NCBI RefSeq assembly: GCF_004337365.2
Contig: NZ_CP044016.1
Location: 372,001-436,000, forward strand
Reading direction: 5' to 3'
Length of the DNA: 64,000 bases
Origin: Rhizosphaericola mali
GTDB taxonomy: Bacteria > Bacteroidota > Bacteroidia > Chitinophagales > Chitinophagaceae
Positions 35,092 to 45,731 of this stretch are shown here, in pieces; within the stretch, counting starts at the first letter, position 1, and each line of letters begins with the position of its first letter. The position numbers were made by a program, and so were the translations under genes. The notes under the pieces were generated by a model that made no database searches, was not told where the DNA came from, and saw nothing but the letters and a program-made list of their open reading frames with translations.

Positions 35092-35748
35092 ATGGCTGAC
35101 TTGGTATTAGAATTAAAAAATGTTGGCTTTCGGATAAAGGATAAATCCTTGTTTGATCAACTTAATTTGCAATTACAACCGGGTGAAAATATTACGTTAA
35201 CAGGACCATCTGGTACAGGAAAAAGTACTTTACTGAAACTCATTGCTTTACTGGAAATACCTCAAAAAGGAGAGATTTTTTTTCAAAGTACAAATATCGA
35301 TCAACTTAATCCATTTGAATATAGGAGACAAGTGTCTTATTGCTTTCAATCTCCACATTTATTTGGTGAAAAAGTCGTTGAAAATTTTCAATTCCCATTT
35401 CAAATTAGAGGTGTTCAATATGATGAAAATGAAGTATTTAAATATTTGAAAATATTTCAATTAGAAGAAAATACCATTGGAAAAGATACCAATGTTTTGT
35501 CGGGAGGAGAGAGGCAAAGAGTTGGACTCATTCGCAATCTATTATTTTTACCCAAAATCTTATTGTTGGATGAAATTACTAGCAATTTGGATGAGGAAAA
35601 CAAGCATATTATGCGAACTGCTTTGCAATCTATCATGTCCAAAAATAATATTGCATCAATCTCAGTAACGCATGATGTCGAAGAAATTGCAGCTGCTGGT
35701 AATCAATTATTTACACTAGAAAATCAAAATATTCATCGTAAAATATGA
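35092..35748 (+). CDS. ABC transporter ATP-binding protein (FetA-like)
   Basis: 218 residues. Walker A GPSGTGKST (38-46), Q loop FQSP, signature LSGGERQR, Walker B ILLLDEIT and the His switch in SVTHD are all intact. It begins directly after the kinase stop and overlaps the permease gene by four bases (ATGA), so the two form one transporter. Its partner is of the FetB type, predicted to export iron or another metal. Confidence 0.93.
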   Translation: MADLVLELKNVGFRIKDKSLFDQLNLQLQPGENITLTGPSGTGKSTLLKLIALLEIPQKGEIFFQSTNIDQLNPFEYRRQVSYCFQSPHLFGEKVVENFQFPFQIRGVQYDENEVFKYLKIFQLEENTIGKDTNVLSGGERQRVGLIRNLLFLPKILLLDEITSNLDEENKHIMRTALQSIMSKNNIASISVTHDVEEIAAAGNQLFTLENQNIHRKI

Positions 35749-36509
35749 AAAATGTAACCGATATGAGTGACATGGCGTTAGTCTACGCAGCATTGCTAGT
35801 ATTAGTTGCCATAATTCTCTCCAATTATCAGAAATTAAAACTTGAAAAGTCAATAATTATCAGCGTATTGCGTGCGATTGTACAGCTATGTGCTGTTGGT
35901 TATTTGTTGAAATATATCTTTCAAGTCAATAATTTTTGGTTGACGCTCGCGATGTTCTTATTTATTTGTTTCAATGCAAGTTGGAATGCAAAAAAGCGTA
36001 GTAAAAATCTCTCCAATAGTTTTACGATTTCCTTTTTGTCGATTACCGTCGGCTGTGTGATGACCTTGTCGATCTTAATTTTTTCGGGAAGTATTCATTT
36101 TTTGCCTTCACAAGTCATTCCGATAACAGGTATGATTGCGGGCAATGCAATGGTTGCAGTCGCATTATTATTTAATCAGTTACGTGATGGTTTCCAATCA
36201 CATAGACAAGAAGTATTAGAAAAAATAGCCTTAGGTGGTACAGTCAAACAAGTATCTAGTCAAATAACCAAAAACGCCATTCGCTCCGCCTTAATTGCTT
36301 CTTTAGATACGGCGAAAACGATGGGATTGGTAAGCTTGCCTGGAATGATGTCGGGATTAATATTTGCAGGTATCGATCCGATAAAAGCGATTAAATTTCA
36401 GATAATGGTGGTTTTCATGTTGTTAGGAACATCAACAGTCTCGACTTTTATTGCCGCAAATATGGGATCGCATCAATTTTTTGATAAAAAATATCAGACT
36501 TTAAAATAA
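35745..36509 (+). CDS. fetB: FetB-like (UPF0014) ABC transporter permease
   Basis: 254 residues with about seven membrane segments. Family marks: LRAIVQLCAVGYLLKYIF, PITGMIAGNAMVAVALLFNQL, the ALGGTVKQ region and the highly conserved SALIASLDTAKTMGLVSLPGMMSGLIFAGIDP. FetAB exports iron in Escherichia coli and supports oxidative-stress tolerance; the metal here is not shown. The start overlaps the ATPase stop. A bidirectional hairpin follows one base after the stop. Confidence 0.9.
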   Translation: MKNVTDMSDMALVYAALLVLVAIILSNYQKLKLEKSIIISVLRAIVQLCAVGYLLKYIFQVNNFWLTLAMFLFICFNASWNAKKRSKNLSNSFTISFLSITVGCVMTLSILIFSGSIHFLPSQVIPITGMIAGNAMVAVALLFNQLRDGFQSHRQEVLEKIALGGTVKQVSSQITKNAIRSALIASLDTAKTMGLVSLPGMMSGLIFAGIDPIKAIKFQIMVVFMLLGTSTVSTFIAANMGSHQFFDKKYQTLK

Positions 36510-36535
36510 CAAAACATGCTATAAAGCATGTTTTG
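36510..36535. terminator. Bidirectional terminator hairpin
   Basis: CAAAACATGCT (36510-36520) with AGCATGTTTTG (36525-36535), 11-base perfect stem, loop ATAA, between convergent genes fetB-like and 36547-36822. Confidence 0.75.
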
Positions 36536-36546
36536 TTGGAGAAAAA

Positions 36547-36822
36547 TTAGTTCACAGGTTCTTCGTCTGTGATATTATTATCTTTTTTGAATTTTTCAGT
36601 CTCTTCACTGAATATGGTAAACAAATCATCGACGCCTTCAAGATTTTTATCTACATTTTCATAAATGGTTGATAAATATTTAGTTAGGGTTTTGTTATCC
36701 AAATTGATATTGTCCGTTTCTATTTGACCAATTTTTTTGATAACTGCAGTTTGGCTGTTTTTCAGATCTTCTAACTCACGAACTATTTTAGCCATTAAAG
36801 AATATTTTTCTCTTTTGTCCAT
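36547..36822 (-). CDS. Small coiled-coil hypothetical protein, 91 aa
   Basis: Charged, helical, and heptad-like through residues 8-75 (IVRELEDLKNSQTAVIKKI). Acidic ends (EEP). No signal peptide or motif recognised. It is alone between fetB-like and a 324-base empty region. Function unknown. Confidence 0.6.
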   Translation of the reverse strand: MDKREKYSLMAKIVRELEDLKNSQTAVIKKIGQIETDNINLDNKTLTKYLSTIYENVDKNLEGVDDLFTIFSEETEKFKKDNNITDEEPVN

Positions 36823-37146
36823 AATGATGTTTTTTGGTTAAAAAATGTTTTCCAAAATGAATTTTTCCAACAACCATACCATGCCAAAAAAAACGTGGTA
36901 TTTTAACATAACACTTTGATTTTAAAAAAATTAAATATTATGAATCATATTTCTATTTTGAGTTAATAAAAATTGCTATACCATAGGAACATGCCTTCCT
37001 ACGACTTTGATTTTTGGTTGCTTTTTATCAAGATAAAGTATCGGAAAAATGCCAAATATTATCTTCTTGACATTCCTTTTATAATGTAAACTATATCAAT
37101 TACCTTCGCGCGCAAGATTCAATGGCGAAAAAAACTATTTTACTGA
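36823..37146. other. 324-base intergenic region
   Basis: No credible gene. It contains a weak hairpin, TACCATG (36877-36883) with CGTGGTA (36894-36900) around an A-tract, and a dyad at 37007-37033 (TTGAT...ATCAAGA) similar to the element at 5001-5028. TACCTTCG near 37102 is a near match to a -7 box for the ABC-F gene. Confidence 0.5.
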
Positions 37147-38772
<1,626 letters not shown>

Positions 38773-38794
38773 ATCATTAATAATTGAAAATGAA

Positions 38795-38877
38795 TAATTT
38801 ATAATTAATTGTAGATATTAATATCAACTGAAAATGTTACTAGAATATTTCCAGTTGATATAATTAATTATAAATTA
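38795..38877. repeat. Nested imperfect palindrome
   Basis: Outer arms TAATTTATAATTAATT (38795-38810) and the complement at 38862-38877 (16 bases), inner arms ATATCAACTG (38821-38830) and CAGTTGATAT (38852-38861), with a ten-base bulge on the left only and a 21-base loop. There is no T-tail. It lies between the ABC-F and surE genes. It could be a structured 3' element or a small mobile-element relic. Confidence 0.5.
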
Positions 38878-38906
38878 ACATCGTTTTTTAAGGAATAAAA
38901 AGAAAT

Positions 38907-39698
38907 TTGGACAAAAATACATTGGCGAAGAAACCAACGATATTAATTACAAATGATGACAGCGTATCTGCTCCAGGTATAAAAGCTTTGGTAGAAGCAG
39001 TCAAGGATTTGGGTAAAGTTTATGTTGTCGCTCCAGATAAGCCTCAAAGTGGTATGGGACATGCGATTACGATTAATCACCCCTTGAGACTGAGCCAAGT
39101 GACTTATTTCGGAGATGATGTGGCTGAGGCTTGGCAAGTGAATGGAACACCAGTAGATTGTGTTAAGTTGGCGGTGGATAGAGTATTACATGGTCATCCA
39201 ACTATTTGCTTGAGCGGTATCAATCATGGAGCAAATCATTCCATCAATGTAATTTATTCGGGTACAATGTCTGCAGCTTTGGAAGCAGCTATAGAAGGTA
39301 TTCCAAGTATTGGATTTAGTTTGCTTGATTTCAGTGTAGAAGCTGATTTTTCTGCAGCAAAAGTATATGTGAAAAAAATTGTACAAGCATTTTTAGCACA
39401 GACGTTGGAACCGCATACTTGCTTGAATGTCAATATTCCTGCTGTACCAGAAAATTTAATTCAAGGGGTAAAAATATGCCGTCAAGCTTATGCCAAATAT
39501 GAAGAAAATTTTGAAGAGCGAAAGGATCCTTCTGGCAAAAGTTATTATTGGTTGACGGGTGCTTTTGTTAATTTTGACAAACAAAAAGATTCAGATGTGT
39601 GGGCTTTGGAAAATAATTATGTGAGCATCGTTCCTGTAACATTTGATCTGACCAATTATCCTTTAAGGGAAAAATTGGAAAAAACTTTTAAATTATAA
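38907..39698 (+). CDS. surE: 5'/3'-nucleotidase SurE
   Basis: 263 residues. Metal-site Asp pair in ILITNDDSVSAPGIKAL (usually NDDG; Gly is Ser here), PQSGMGHAIT with the conserved Ser, VNGTPVDCVKLAVDR, SGINHGANHS with the metal-binding Asn, and YSGTMSAALEA. The enzyme dephosphorylates nucleoside monophosphates. The frame is closed by a TAA 18 bases upstream, and the only likely start is TTG at 38907. It is followed by two overlapping-spaced genes ending in PlsC-type acyltransferase. Confidence 0.93.
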   Translation: MDKNTLAKKPTILITNDDSVSAPGIKALVEAVKDLGKVYVVAPDKPQSGMGHAITINHPLRLSQVTYFGDDVAEAWQVNGTPVDCVKLAVDRVLHGHPTICLSGINHGANHSINVIYSGTMSAALEAAIEGIPSIGFSLLDFSVEADFSAAKVYVKKIVQAFLAQTLEPHTCLNVNIPAVPENLIQGVKICRQAYAKYEENFEERKDPSGKSYYWLTGAFVNFDKQKDSDVWALENNYVSIVPVTFDLTNYPLREKLEKTFKL

Positions 39699-39701
39699 TA
39701 C

Positions 39702-40004
39702 GTGTTTTTAACTAAAGATAATTTCAAATTAGGACTGATTCTGGGGATTATAGCTCCGGTATTCGGTCTTTTTTTGTATTATTTTCTGAAGTTTGCAAAG
39801 ACCTTTTCATTAGGAGAATTCTTTCAGATTTTAATGAATCACAAACCTTTGATAACTGCGATCTCCAGCTTTTCCTTATTAGCGAACGCAGTATTATTCA
39901 CCATTTACATCAATACGAGAAAGGACAGTACGGCGAAGGGAATTTTTATCGTTACCTGTTTCTATGCAGTCATTGCCCTTGTATTAAAATTATTTGTCAA
40001 ATAG
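39702..40004 (+). CDS. Small membrane protein, 100 aa
   Basis: GTG start three bases after surE. Three or four hydrophobic segments (near 11-28, 50-68 and 78-97). It matches the size and type of proteins encoded next to surE in some Bacteroidota, but I cannot name a family. It ends one base before the acyltransferase ATG, so it is part of that operon. Function unknown. Confidence 0.65.
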   Translation: MFLTKDNFKLGLILGIIAPVFGLFLYYFLKFAKTFSLGEFFQILMNHKPLITAISSFSLLANAVLFTIYINTRKDSTAKGIFIVTCFYAVIALVLKLFVK

Positions 40005-40005
40005 A

Positions 40006-40767
40006 ATGAAGAAAAAGAACAATGCATTGGTCAATTTTTTTCTATTGATTTACAACATCTACGCATTTTCAGTTTTTTTCCTTCTAATGCTTTTCGTGGC
40101 ATTTTTTGTTTTCGTTTTTGCATTTTTTCCTGAACCTCAAAGCGGTAATTTGATTTATCGTGTTTTGCGCGTATGGGCATTAACTTGGTTTACCTTAATA
40201 GGTATTAAATTAAGGGTAAAAGATGAGACTAACGAAGATGCCAATGCGTCCTATATATTTGTGTCCAATCATCAATCTTATATGGACATCCCTGTATCAG
40301 TAGCTGCGATCAGAACACCCTTTCGAATATTAGGAAAAATAGAAATGTCCAAAATCCCACTATTTGGATTTATTTATAAAAAAGCAGTGATTTTGGTGGA
40401 TCGTAGCAGCGCCTTGCGTCGGTCAGAAAGCTATATCAATCTTCGTAATACGATAAAAAAAGGACTCTCGGTGTTAATCTATCCAGAAGGAACATTTAAT
40501 GAAACGGGTAAGCCTTTGAAAGAATTTTATATTGGCGCATTCAAATTGGCAATCGAGACACAGACGCCGATTAAGCCAATTATTATATTAAACACATTGG
40601 ATCGTTTACATTATTCAAGCGTATTTTCATTAAATCCAGGAAAAATGAATGCTATTTATTTACCTAGTATTTCTGTTACAGGATATACCAAAAATGATTT
40701 AGACAAATTACGTGATAAAGTCTATGATATAATGTCGCAATCGATTTCGCGATATAATCAGAAATAA
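40006..40767 (+). CDS. 1-acyl-sn-glycerol-3-phosphate acyltransferase (PlsC family)
   Basis: 253 residues from ATG 40006. A membrane segment at 10-40, catalytic NHQSYMDIP (His89, Asp94, HX4D), and the YPEGTFNETG motif near residue 164. These add a fatty acyl chain to lysophosphatidate. It is one base after the small membrane protein stop, in the surE operon, and 39 bases before galE. Confidence 0.9.
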   Translation: MKKKNNALVNFFLLIYNIYAFSVFFLLMLFVAFFVFVFAFFPEPQSGNLIYRVLRVWALTWFTLIGIKLRVKDETNEDANASYIFVSNHQSYMDIPVSVAAIRTPFRILGKIEMSKIPLFGFIYKKAVILVDRSSALRRSESYINLRNTIKKGLSVLIYPEGTFNETGKPLKEFYIGAFKLAIETQTPIKPIIILNTLDRLHYSSVFSLNPGKMNAIYLPSISVTGYTKNDLDKLRDKVYDIMSQSISRYNQK

Positions 40768-40806
40768 AAAATATTATTCATTTATTTTCGCAAAAATTAA
40801 AAGAAA

Positions 40807-41835
40807 ATGAGCAAAATACTTGTAACTGGAGGCTGCGGATATATTGGTTCGCATACCGTAGTAGATTTGATTGAAAATGGATTTGAAGTAATATCCATTG
40901 ATGATAATTCTAAATCTTCAGATGATAGTTTGCAAGGAATAAAGAAAATCACGGGTAAAGAAATTAAAAATTACAAAGTAGATTTAAAAGATTTTCCTTC
41001 TGTAGATGCGGTATTTAAAGAAAACCAAGATATCGCAGGTATTATACATTTCGCAGCTTATAAAGCAGTAGGAGAGTCTGTCGATTTGCCATTGGAATAT
41101 TATGAAAATAATTTATTTGGCTTAATAAACGTATTGAAATGCGTACGTGAATATAAAATTGGTGCATTTGTATTCTCCTCTTCTTGTACTGTTTATGGCA
41201 ATCCTGATGTGATTCCAGTAACGGAACAATCTCCTACTAAACCTGCAGAATCTCCCTATGGCGCTACAAAGCAAATGGCAGAAACTATTTTACAAGATTT
41301 TGCCAAAGTATCTCAAGATACCAAAGTCATTTTATTAAGATATTTCAATCCAGTAGGAGCACATCCTTCTATAGAATTAGGAGAAGTGCCAATAGGAAAG
41401 CCACAAAACTTAGTGCCTGCAGTTACACAAACAGCCATCGGTAAATTGCCACAGATGAAAGTTTGGGGAGACGATTACGATACAAGAGATGGCAGTTGTT
41501 TACGTGATTTTATCCACGTTTCAGATATCGCACATGCACATACTTTGGCATTCCAATACATGGATGAAGGAAAATCAAAATCCAATTGCGAAATCTTCAA
41601 TTTGGGTTCTGGAAATGGAGTAACCGTTTTGGAAGTAATTAAAGCTTTCGAAAAAGTTAGTGGTGTAAAATTGAATTATGTAATCGGGCCAAGACGTGCC
41701 GGAGATGTCATTGCAATATATGCAAATAATCATCATGCAGTATCAGAATTGAATTGGCATTTAAAATATGATTTGGATGATATGATGCGTACAGCGTGGG
41801 AATGGGAGCAAAAACTTCAAAAATTGGGTAAATAG
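40807..41835 (+). CDS. galE: UDP-glucose 4-epimerase
   Basis: 342 residues. NAD site TGGCGYIGSH (7-16), FSSSCTVYG, the active YGATK pair (Tyr and Lys within SPYGATKQ), and the DGSCLRDFIHV motif typical of GalE. It interconverts UDP-glucose and UDP-galactose. It shares orientation with the acyltransferase 39 bases upstream; a TATTTTCG near-match to the -7 box lies at 40783-40790. Confidence 0.95.
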   Translation: MSKILVTGGCGYIGSHTVVDLIENGFEVISIDDNSKSSDDSLQGIKKITGKEIKNYKVDLKDFPSVDAVFKENQDIAGIIHFAAYKAVGESVDLPLEYYENNLFGLINVLKCVREYKIGAFVFSSSCTVYGNPDVIPVTEQSPTKPAESPYGATKQMAETILQDFAKVSQDTKVILLRYFNPVGAHPSIELGEVPIGKPQNLVPAVTQTAIGKLPQMKVWGDDYDTRDGSCLRDFIHVSDIAHAHTLAFQYMDEGKSKSNCEIFNLGSGNGVTVLEVIKAFEKVSGVKLNYVIGPRRAGDVIAIYANNHHAVSELNWHLKYDLDDMMRTAWEWEQKLQKLGK

Positions 41836-41949
41836 CCAATTTACACCACAAAAAAATCATAAAATCCCAAATTTTAGAGATAAAATTTCGCATCGTTGGT
41901 AAAAAAATGCGAAGATTTCAGTAACATTGCAATCGCAAAAAATAGAAAT

Positions 41950-42918
41950 ATGCTAAAAGATACCATCAAAGTTCAAAATGAAAAAGAAACCCGCGCTGGT
42001 TTCGGAGAAGGAATATACGAATTAGGTAAAAAAAATAAAGATGTCATCGCTTTAACAGCGGATTTGGCAAGCTCTTTTAAATTAGAGCCTTTTATTAAAG
42101 ATTTCTCTGACAGATATATTGAAGTTGGTATTGCGGAAGCAAATATGATAGGTATAGCTGCAGGTTTGACTATTGGCGGTAAAATTCCTTTCACTACTAC
42201 ATTTGCTAACTTTAGCACAGGTCGTGTGTACGATCAGATTCGTCAAAGTGTAGCATACAGTAACAAAAATGTCAAAATTTGTGCGAGCCACGCAGGTCTT
42301 ACTTTAGGTGAAGATGGTGCAACTCACCAAATTTTAGAAGATATTGGTATGATGAAAATGTTACCAGGAATGACAGTAATCAATCCTTGTGACTTTAATC
42401 AAACAAAAGCAGCAACTATCGCGATTGCTGATTACAAAGGACCTGTTTATTTGCGTTTCGGTCGTCCAAAATGGCCAAATTGGACTCCAGTAGATGGTAG
42501 CGATTTCGTTATCGGTAAAGCACAAGTTATGGCAGAAGGTACAGATGTTACTATCTTCGCTTGTGGTCACATGGTATGGAAAGCTATTGAAGCTGCAATG
42601 GCTTTAGAAGAAGAAGGTATCAGTGTTGAAGTTATCAATATCCACACAATCAAACCTTTGGATGAAGAAGCTATCGTAAAATCTATCTCAAAAACTGGTG
42701 CTGCGGTTACCGTTGAAGAGCATAATATTTGGGGTGGTTTGGGTGAAAGCGTTGCACACGTAGCAGCTGCTAAATTCCCAGTTCCTATTGAATTAGTAGG
42801 AACAAAAGATACTTTCGGAGAAAGTGGTACTCCAGAACAATTATTAGCAAAATATGGTTTGGATACACCAAATGTTATCGAAGCAGTACAAAAAGTTTTA
42901 GCTAGAAAAAATGCTTAA
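41950..42918 (+). CDS. Transketolase, C-terminal subunit
   Basis: 322 residues from ATG 41950. It contains the pyrimidine-binding domain (FGEGIYELGKKNKDVIALTADLAS, with the conserved Glu in VGIAEANMIGIAAGL) and the C-terminal domain (VTIFACGHMVWKAIEAA, KTGAAVTVEEHNIWGGLG). This is the second half of a split transketolase; the thiamine-diphosphate-binding N-terminal subunit should be separate and is not in the window. The short length (about 320 against about 660) agrees. A terminator follows at 42960. Confidence 0.93.
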   Translation: MLKDTIKVQNEKETRAGFGEGIYELGKKNKDVIALTADLASSFKLEPFIKDFSDRYIEVGIAEANMIGIAAGLTIGGKIPFTTTFANFSTGRVYDQIRQSVAYSNKNVKICASHAGLTLGEDGATHQILEDIGMMKMLPGMTVINPCDFNQTKAATIAIADYKGPVYLRFGRPKWPNWTPVDGSDFVIGKAQVMAEGTDVTIFACGHMVWKAIEAAMALEEEGISVEVINIHTIKPLDEEAIVKSISKTGAAVTVEEHNIWGGLGESVAHVAAAKFPVPIELVGTKDTFGESGTPEQLLAKYGLDTPNVIEAVQKVLARKNA

Positions 42919-42959
42919 TTTTTAAAGCATTTATTCTATAAAAATAAAGTGCAAATAAG

Positions 42960-42998
42960 CCCGTTTTAATATATCTTTATTATAACGGGTTTGTTTTT
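42960..42998 (+). terminator. Terminator after transketolase subunit gene
   Basis: CCCGTT (42960-42965) with AACGGG (42984-42989), plus inner TAATA/TATTA pairing with one mismatch, then TTTGTTTTTT. Confidence 0.75.
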
Positions 42999-43018
42999 TA
43001 AATTTTTAACAAACATTA

Positions 43019-43573
43019 ATGCATCAAGACGATTCCAGCTTAATTTTCCAGTTTAGACAAGAGAAAACTAGAGAAAGCGCTTTTAATGCAATTGTCAAAA
43101 AATACCAAGAGAAACTGTATTGGCATATCAGGAGATTAGTCATATCTCATGATGATGCTGATGATGTTTTGCAAAACGTATTTATAAAAGTTTGGAATGC
43201 ACTTGGCAATTTTAGAGAAGATAGCCAATTATATACTTGGCTTTATCGTATAGCGACCAATGAAAGTTTGACTTTTATTGAGCAACAAAAGAAACGCAGC
43301 ACGGCAAGTTTTGAAGATATGGAAGAAAACCTTACCAATAAAATCAAAGCAGAACCTGGATTTGAATCTCAAAAAATTGAATGGAAATTACAATTAGCCA
43401 TTCAAAGTCTTCCCGAAAAGCAAAGAGCTGTATTTAATCTGAGGTATTATGATGAGATGCCGTATGAAAAAATGAGTGAAATTTTGCATACAAGTGAAGG
43501 TGCACTGAAGGCAAGTTATCATCATGCTGCCAAGAAAATAGAAACTTTTTTAAAAAATGAAATCGATAATTAA
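43019..43573 (+). CDS. ECF-type RNA polymerase sigma factor
   Basis: 184 residues. Region 2 (KYQEKLYWHIRRLVISHDDADDVLQNVFIKVWNALGNF, then LYTWLYRIATNES) and region 4 (LPEKQRAVFNLRYYDEMPYEKMSEILHTSEGALKASYHHAAKKIE) are complete. It probably directs an envelope-stress regulon. The two following genes, in the same orientation, look like its anti-sigma-like partner and a Spy-type protein. Confidence 0.93.
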   Translation: MHQDDSSLIFQFRQEKTRESAFNAIVKKYQEKLYWHIRRLVISHDDADDVLQNVFIKVWNALGNFREDSQLYTWLYRIATNESLTFIEQQKKRSTASFEDMEENLTNKIKAEPGFESQKIEWKLQLAIQSLPEKQRAVFNLRYYDEMPYEKMSEILHTSEGALKASYHHAAKKIETFLKNEIDN

Positions 43574-43617
43574 ACATTCGACACTTTTTACCATCTAATA
43601 AGTAATGTTAGTTTGTT

Positions 43618-44370
43618 ATGGAAAATAGAAATGATTTAATTATAGAGGAGTTACAAGCTATTTCTTGTCCGATTTTGGCAGGATGCAACATTACGCTTCC
43701 TTACTCAACACCGTCCAATCAATATGACTTGGAACTTATTTTGCGACTAGAAGATAGTTTGCACATAAAGCGATGGGGTAAATATGTCCCATTTGAATTA
43801 CCTAATAATTATTTTGAAGAATTACCTGGTATCATACAGGGTAAAATCTCTTTAGTAGAAGAGGATGAAGATGATTTGATTTCTTTTCCTGCCAAAGAAA
43901 TGCCTTTCGGTATACCTACTGGTTATTTTGAAAATTTTAAAGTAAATATCCCGGAAGATATAGCAGAAAATTTAGTAGAAGAAAACGAGCATACCGTTCC
44001 GCTCAAGGATAAAGGTAAAATGGTTAACTTGATATCTTCTTATTTGAATAAATATTCGGTTGCTGCAATTTTACTGTTGATGTTTAGTGTTTCTAGTGGT
44101 GTATTACTTCGTTTTAAAGAAAATAAAAAATTTTATGAAGCGATGAATAATATGAATATCAAGGAGGAGATTGCACAAGTAAGCACGGAAGATATTTCTA
44201 ATTATCTTAATGATACACCATCTAAAAATATTGATTATTTGATAAATCCAACAAATTCTAATAAAACATATTCTTTGCCAGTGTATGATGATTTTGATTC
44301 TAATTTGTTGCAATCTAATAGTCCTAAAGAGATTGAAGAATACTTAACTGACGACTATGATATTCTCTAA
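43618..44370 (+). CDS. Putative anti-sigma-like membrane protein
   Basis: 250 residues with a transmembrane segment near 145-163. Two copies of the PxxYFExx motif (FELPNNYFEELPG and FGIPTGYFENFKV) precede it, as in Bacteroidota proteins that pair with ECF sigma factors. The N-terminal part is cytosolic by inference. Its C-terminal 80 residues are acidic and of low complexity. It overlaps slightly with the leader of the next gene. Not proven to bind the sigma factor. Confidence 0.6.
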   Translation: MENRNDLIIEELQAISCPILAGCNITLPYSTPSNQYDLELILRLEDSLHIKRWGKYVPFELPNNYFEELPGIIQGKISLVEEDEDDLISFPAKEMPFGIPTGYFENFKVNIPEDIAENLVEENEHTVPLKDKGKMVNLISSYLNKYSVAAILLLMFSVSSGVLLRFKENKKFYEAMNNMNIKEEIAQVSTEDISNYLNDTPSKNIDYLINPTNSNKTYSLPVYDDFDSNLLQSNSPKEIEEYLTDDYDIL

Positions 44371-44398
44371 TTTGAAAGAAGGAGAAAATCTTAAAAAA

Positions 44399-44785
44399 AT
44401 GGTAAAAAAGATATTTTTACTTGTTAGTTTAGTTATTAGTACTTACCTTTGTGCTGCACAAGGGATCAATGGACAAAAGAGTAAGTTAGAAACTATTAAA
44501 ATGGCTTACGTAACTAAAGTCTTAAATTTGCAACCCTCGGAAACACAATCTTTTTGGAGCACTTATAATTTATATTTAAATGATGTGCAATCAATTCGAC
44601 AAACGTTTCCCAATGATGAAATAAAATTTGATGAACATGTAGTTAAAGTTAAAAAAAACTACAGCAAAAAGTTCTTAAAAATTTTAAAAGATCCAAATAG
44701 AGTAAATAAAACTTTTACTTTGGAACGAAAATATAGATCAGTATTAAAAAAAGAATTGATAGGTCGTTCAAATTCGAACAGTTAA
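44399..44785 (+). CDS. Spy/CpxP-like small periplasmic protein
   Basis: 128 residues from ATG 44399 (GAAGGAGAA ten bases upstream fits a ribosome site), signal peptide ending CAAQ at about 19. The mature part is helical with KLETIKMAYVTKVLNLQPSETQSFWSTYNLYL, the pattern of Bacteroidota sensor-like proteins that follow ECF/anti-sigma genes and resemble LTxxQ chaperones. It ends the sigma operon, before a strong terminator at 44850. Confidence 0.75.
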   Translation: MVKKIFLLVSLVISTYLCAAQGINGQKSKLETIKMAYVTKVLNLQPSETQSFWSTYNLYLNDVQSIRQTFPNDEIKFDEHVVKVKKNYSKKFLKILKDPNRVNKTFTLERKYRSVLKKELIGRSNSNS

Positions 44786-44849
44786 TTCTTAATAATTAAA
44801 ATATTTCAGTTTTACTGAAAAAAATAGGTGTTTTTCATAGGTTAGCAAC

Positions 44850-44882
44850 GGCCAGCTTTTTCTAAAGCAGGCCCTTTTTTTT
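44850..44882 (+). terminator. Terminator of the ECF sigma operon
   Basis: GGCCAGCTTT (44850-44859) pairs with AAAGCAGGCC (44864-44873) with one A-A mismatch, followed by a run of eight T from 44875. Confidence 0.85.
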
Positions 44883-44945
44883 GCCTATAATCGTCGATAT
44901 TCTCGAAAATCAGAAGTAAATTGCCTCATATTTTAATAGTTATAC

Positions 44946-45710
44946 ATGCTTACTAAAAGAATTATCCCGTGTTTAGATATTAAAGATGGACGAACGGTAA
45001 AAGGAATCAATTTTTTAGAATTAAAAGATGCCGGCGATCCTGTTGAATTAGGAAAATTATATGCGGAAAATGGTGCCGATGAGTTAGTCTTTCTTGATAT
45101 AACTGCAACTGTAGAAAAGAGAAAGACATTGAGTGAATTAGTATATAAAATATCTCATCATATTAATATTCCATTTACAGTAGGTGGAGGAATTTCAAGT
45201 GTTGAAGATGTTCGTATTTTATTAGACAATGGTGCCGATAAAATTTCGGTAAATACTTCTGCGTTCAAAAGGCCAGAATTGATTAGTGAGTTATCGAAAG
45301 AATTCGGGAGCCAATGTGTAGTTCTTGCGATAGACACCAAAAAGGAAGAAGATGGAGAATGGTATGTTTATCTCAATGGTGGTCGATTAAAAACAGATAC
45401 AAAATGTTTGGATTGGGCAAAGCAAGGTGTTGAATTAGGAGCAGGAGAGATTTTACTTACGTCAATGAATAATGATGGAACTAAAAACGGATTTGCGATG
45501 GATATTACACGTTTATTATCCGAAAATCTTTCTGTTCCGGTAATTGCAAGTGGTGGAGCTGGCACTATGGAACATTTTTCAGATGTATTCAAAGGTGCAC
45601 ATGCAGATGCGGCTTTGGCAGCGAGCATTTTTCATTTTAAAGAAATTGAGATTGGTGATTTAAAACAATATTTATCTGATCAAGGAATTCCGGTTAGAAA
45701 ATCATTGTAA
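44946..45710 (+). CDS. hisF: Imidazole glycerol phosphate synthase subunit HisF
   Basis: 254 residues. Catalytic Asp11 in [22 protein letters not shown], the second active Asp near residue 130 (VLAIDTKK), [15 protein letters not shown] and [11 protein letters not shown]. With HisH (absent here) it makes imidazole glycerol phosphate for histidine. It is 64 bases downstream of the sigma-operon terminator and 21 bases before hisIE; the rest of the his genes are not in the window. Confidence 0.97.
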   Translation: MLTKRIIPCLDIKDGRTVKGINFLELKDAGDPVELGKLYAENGADELVFLDITATVEKRKTLSELVYKISHHINIPFTVGGGISSVEDVRILLDNGADKISVNTSAFKRPELISELSKEFGSQCVVLAIDTKKEEDGEWYVYLNGGRLKTDTKCLDWAKQGVELGAGEILLTSMNNDGTKNGFAMDITRLLSENLSVPVIASGGAGTMEHFSDVFKGAHADAALAASIFHFKEIEIGDLKQYLSDQGIPVRKSL

Positions 45711-45731
45711 TATTTTTATAAAATTCAAATA

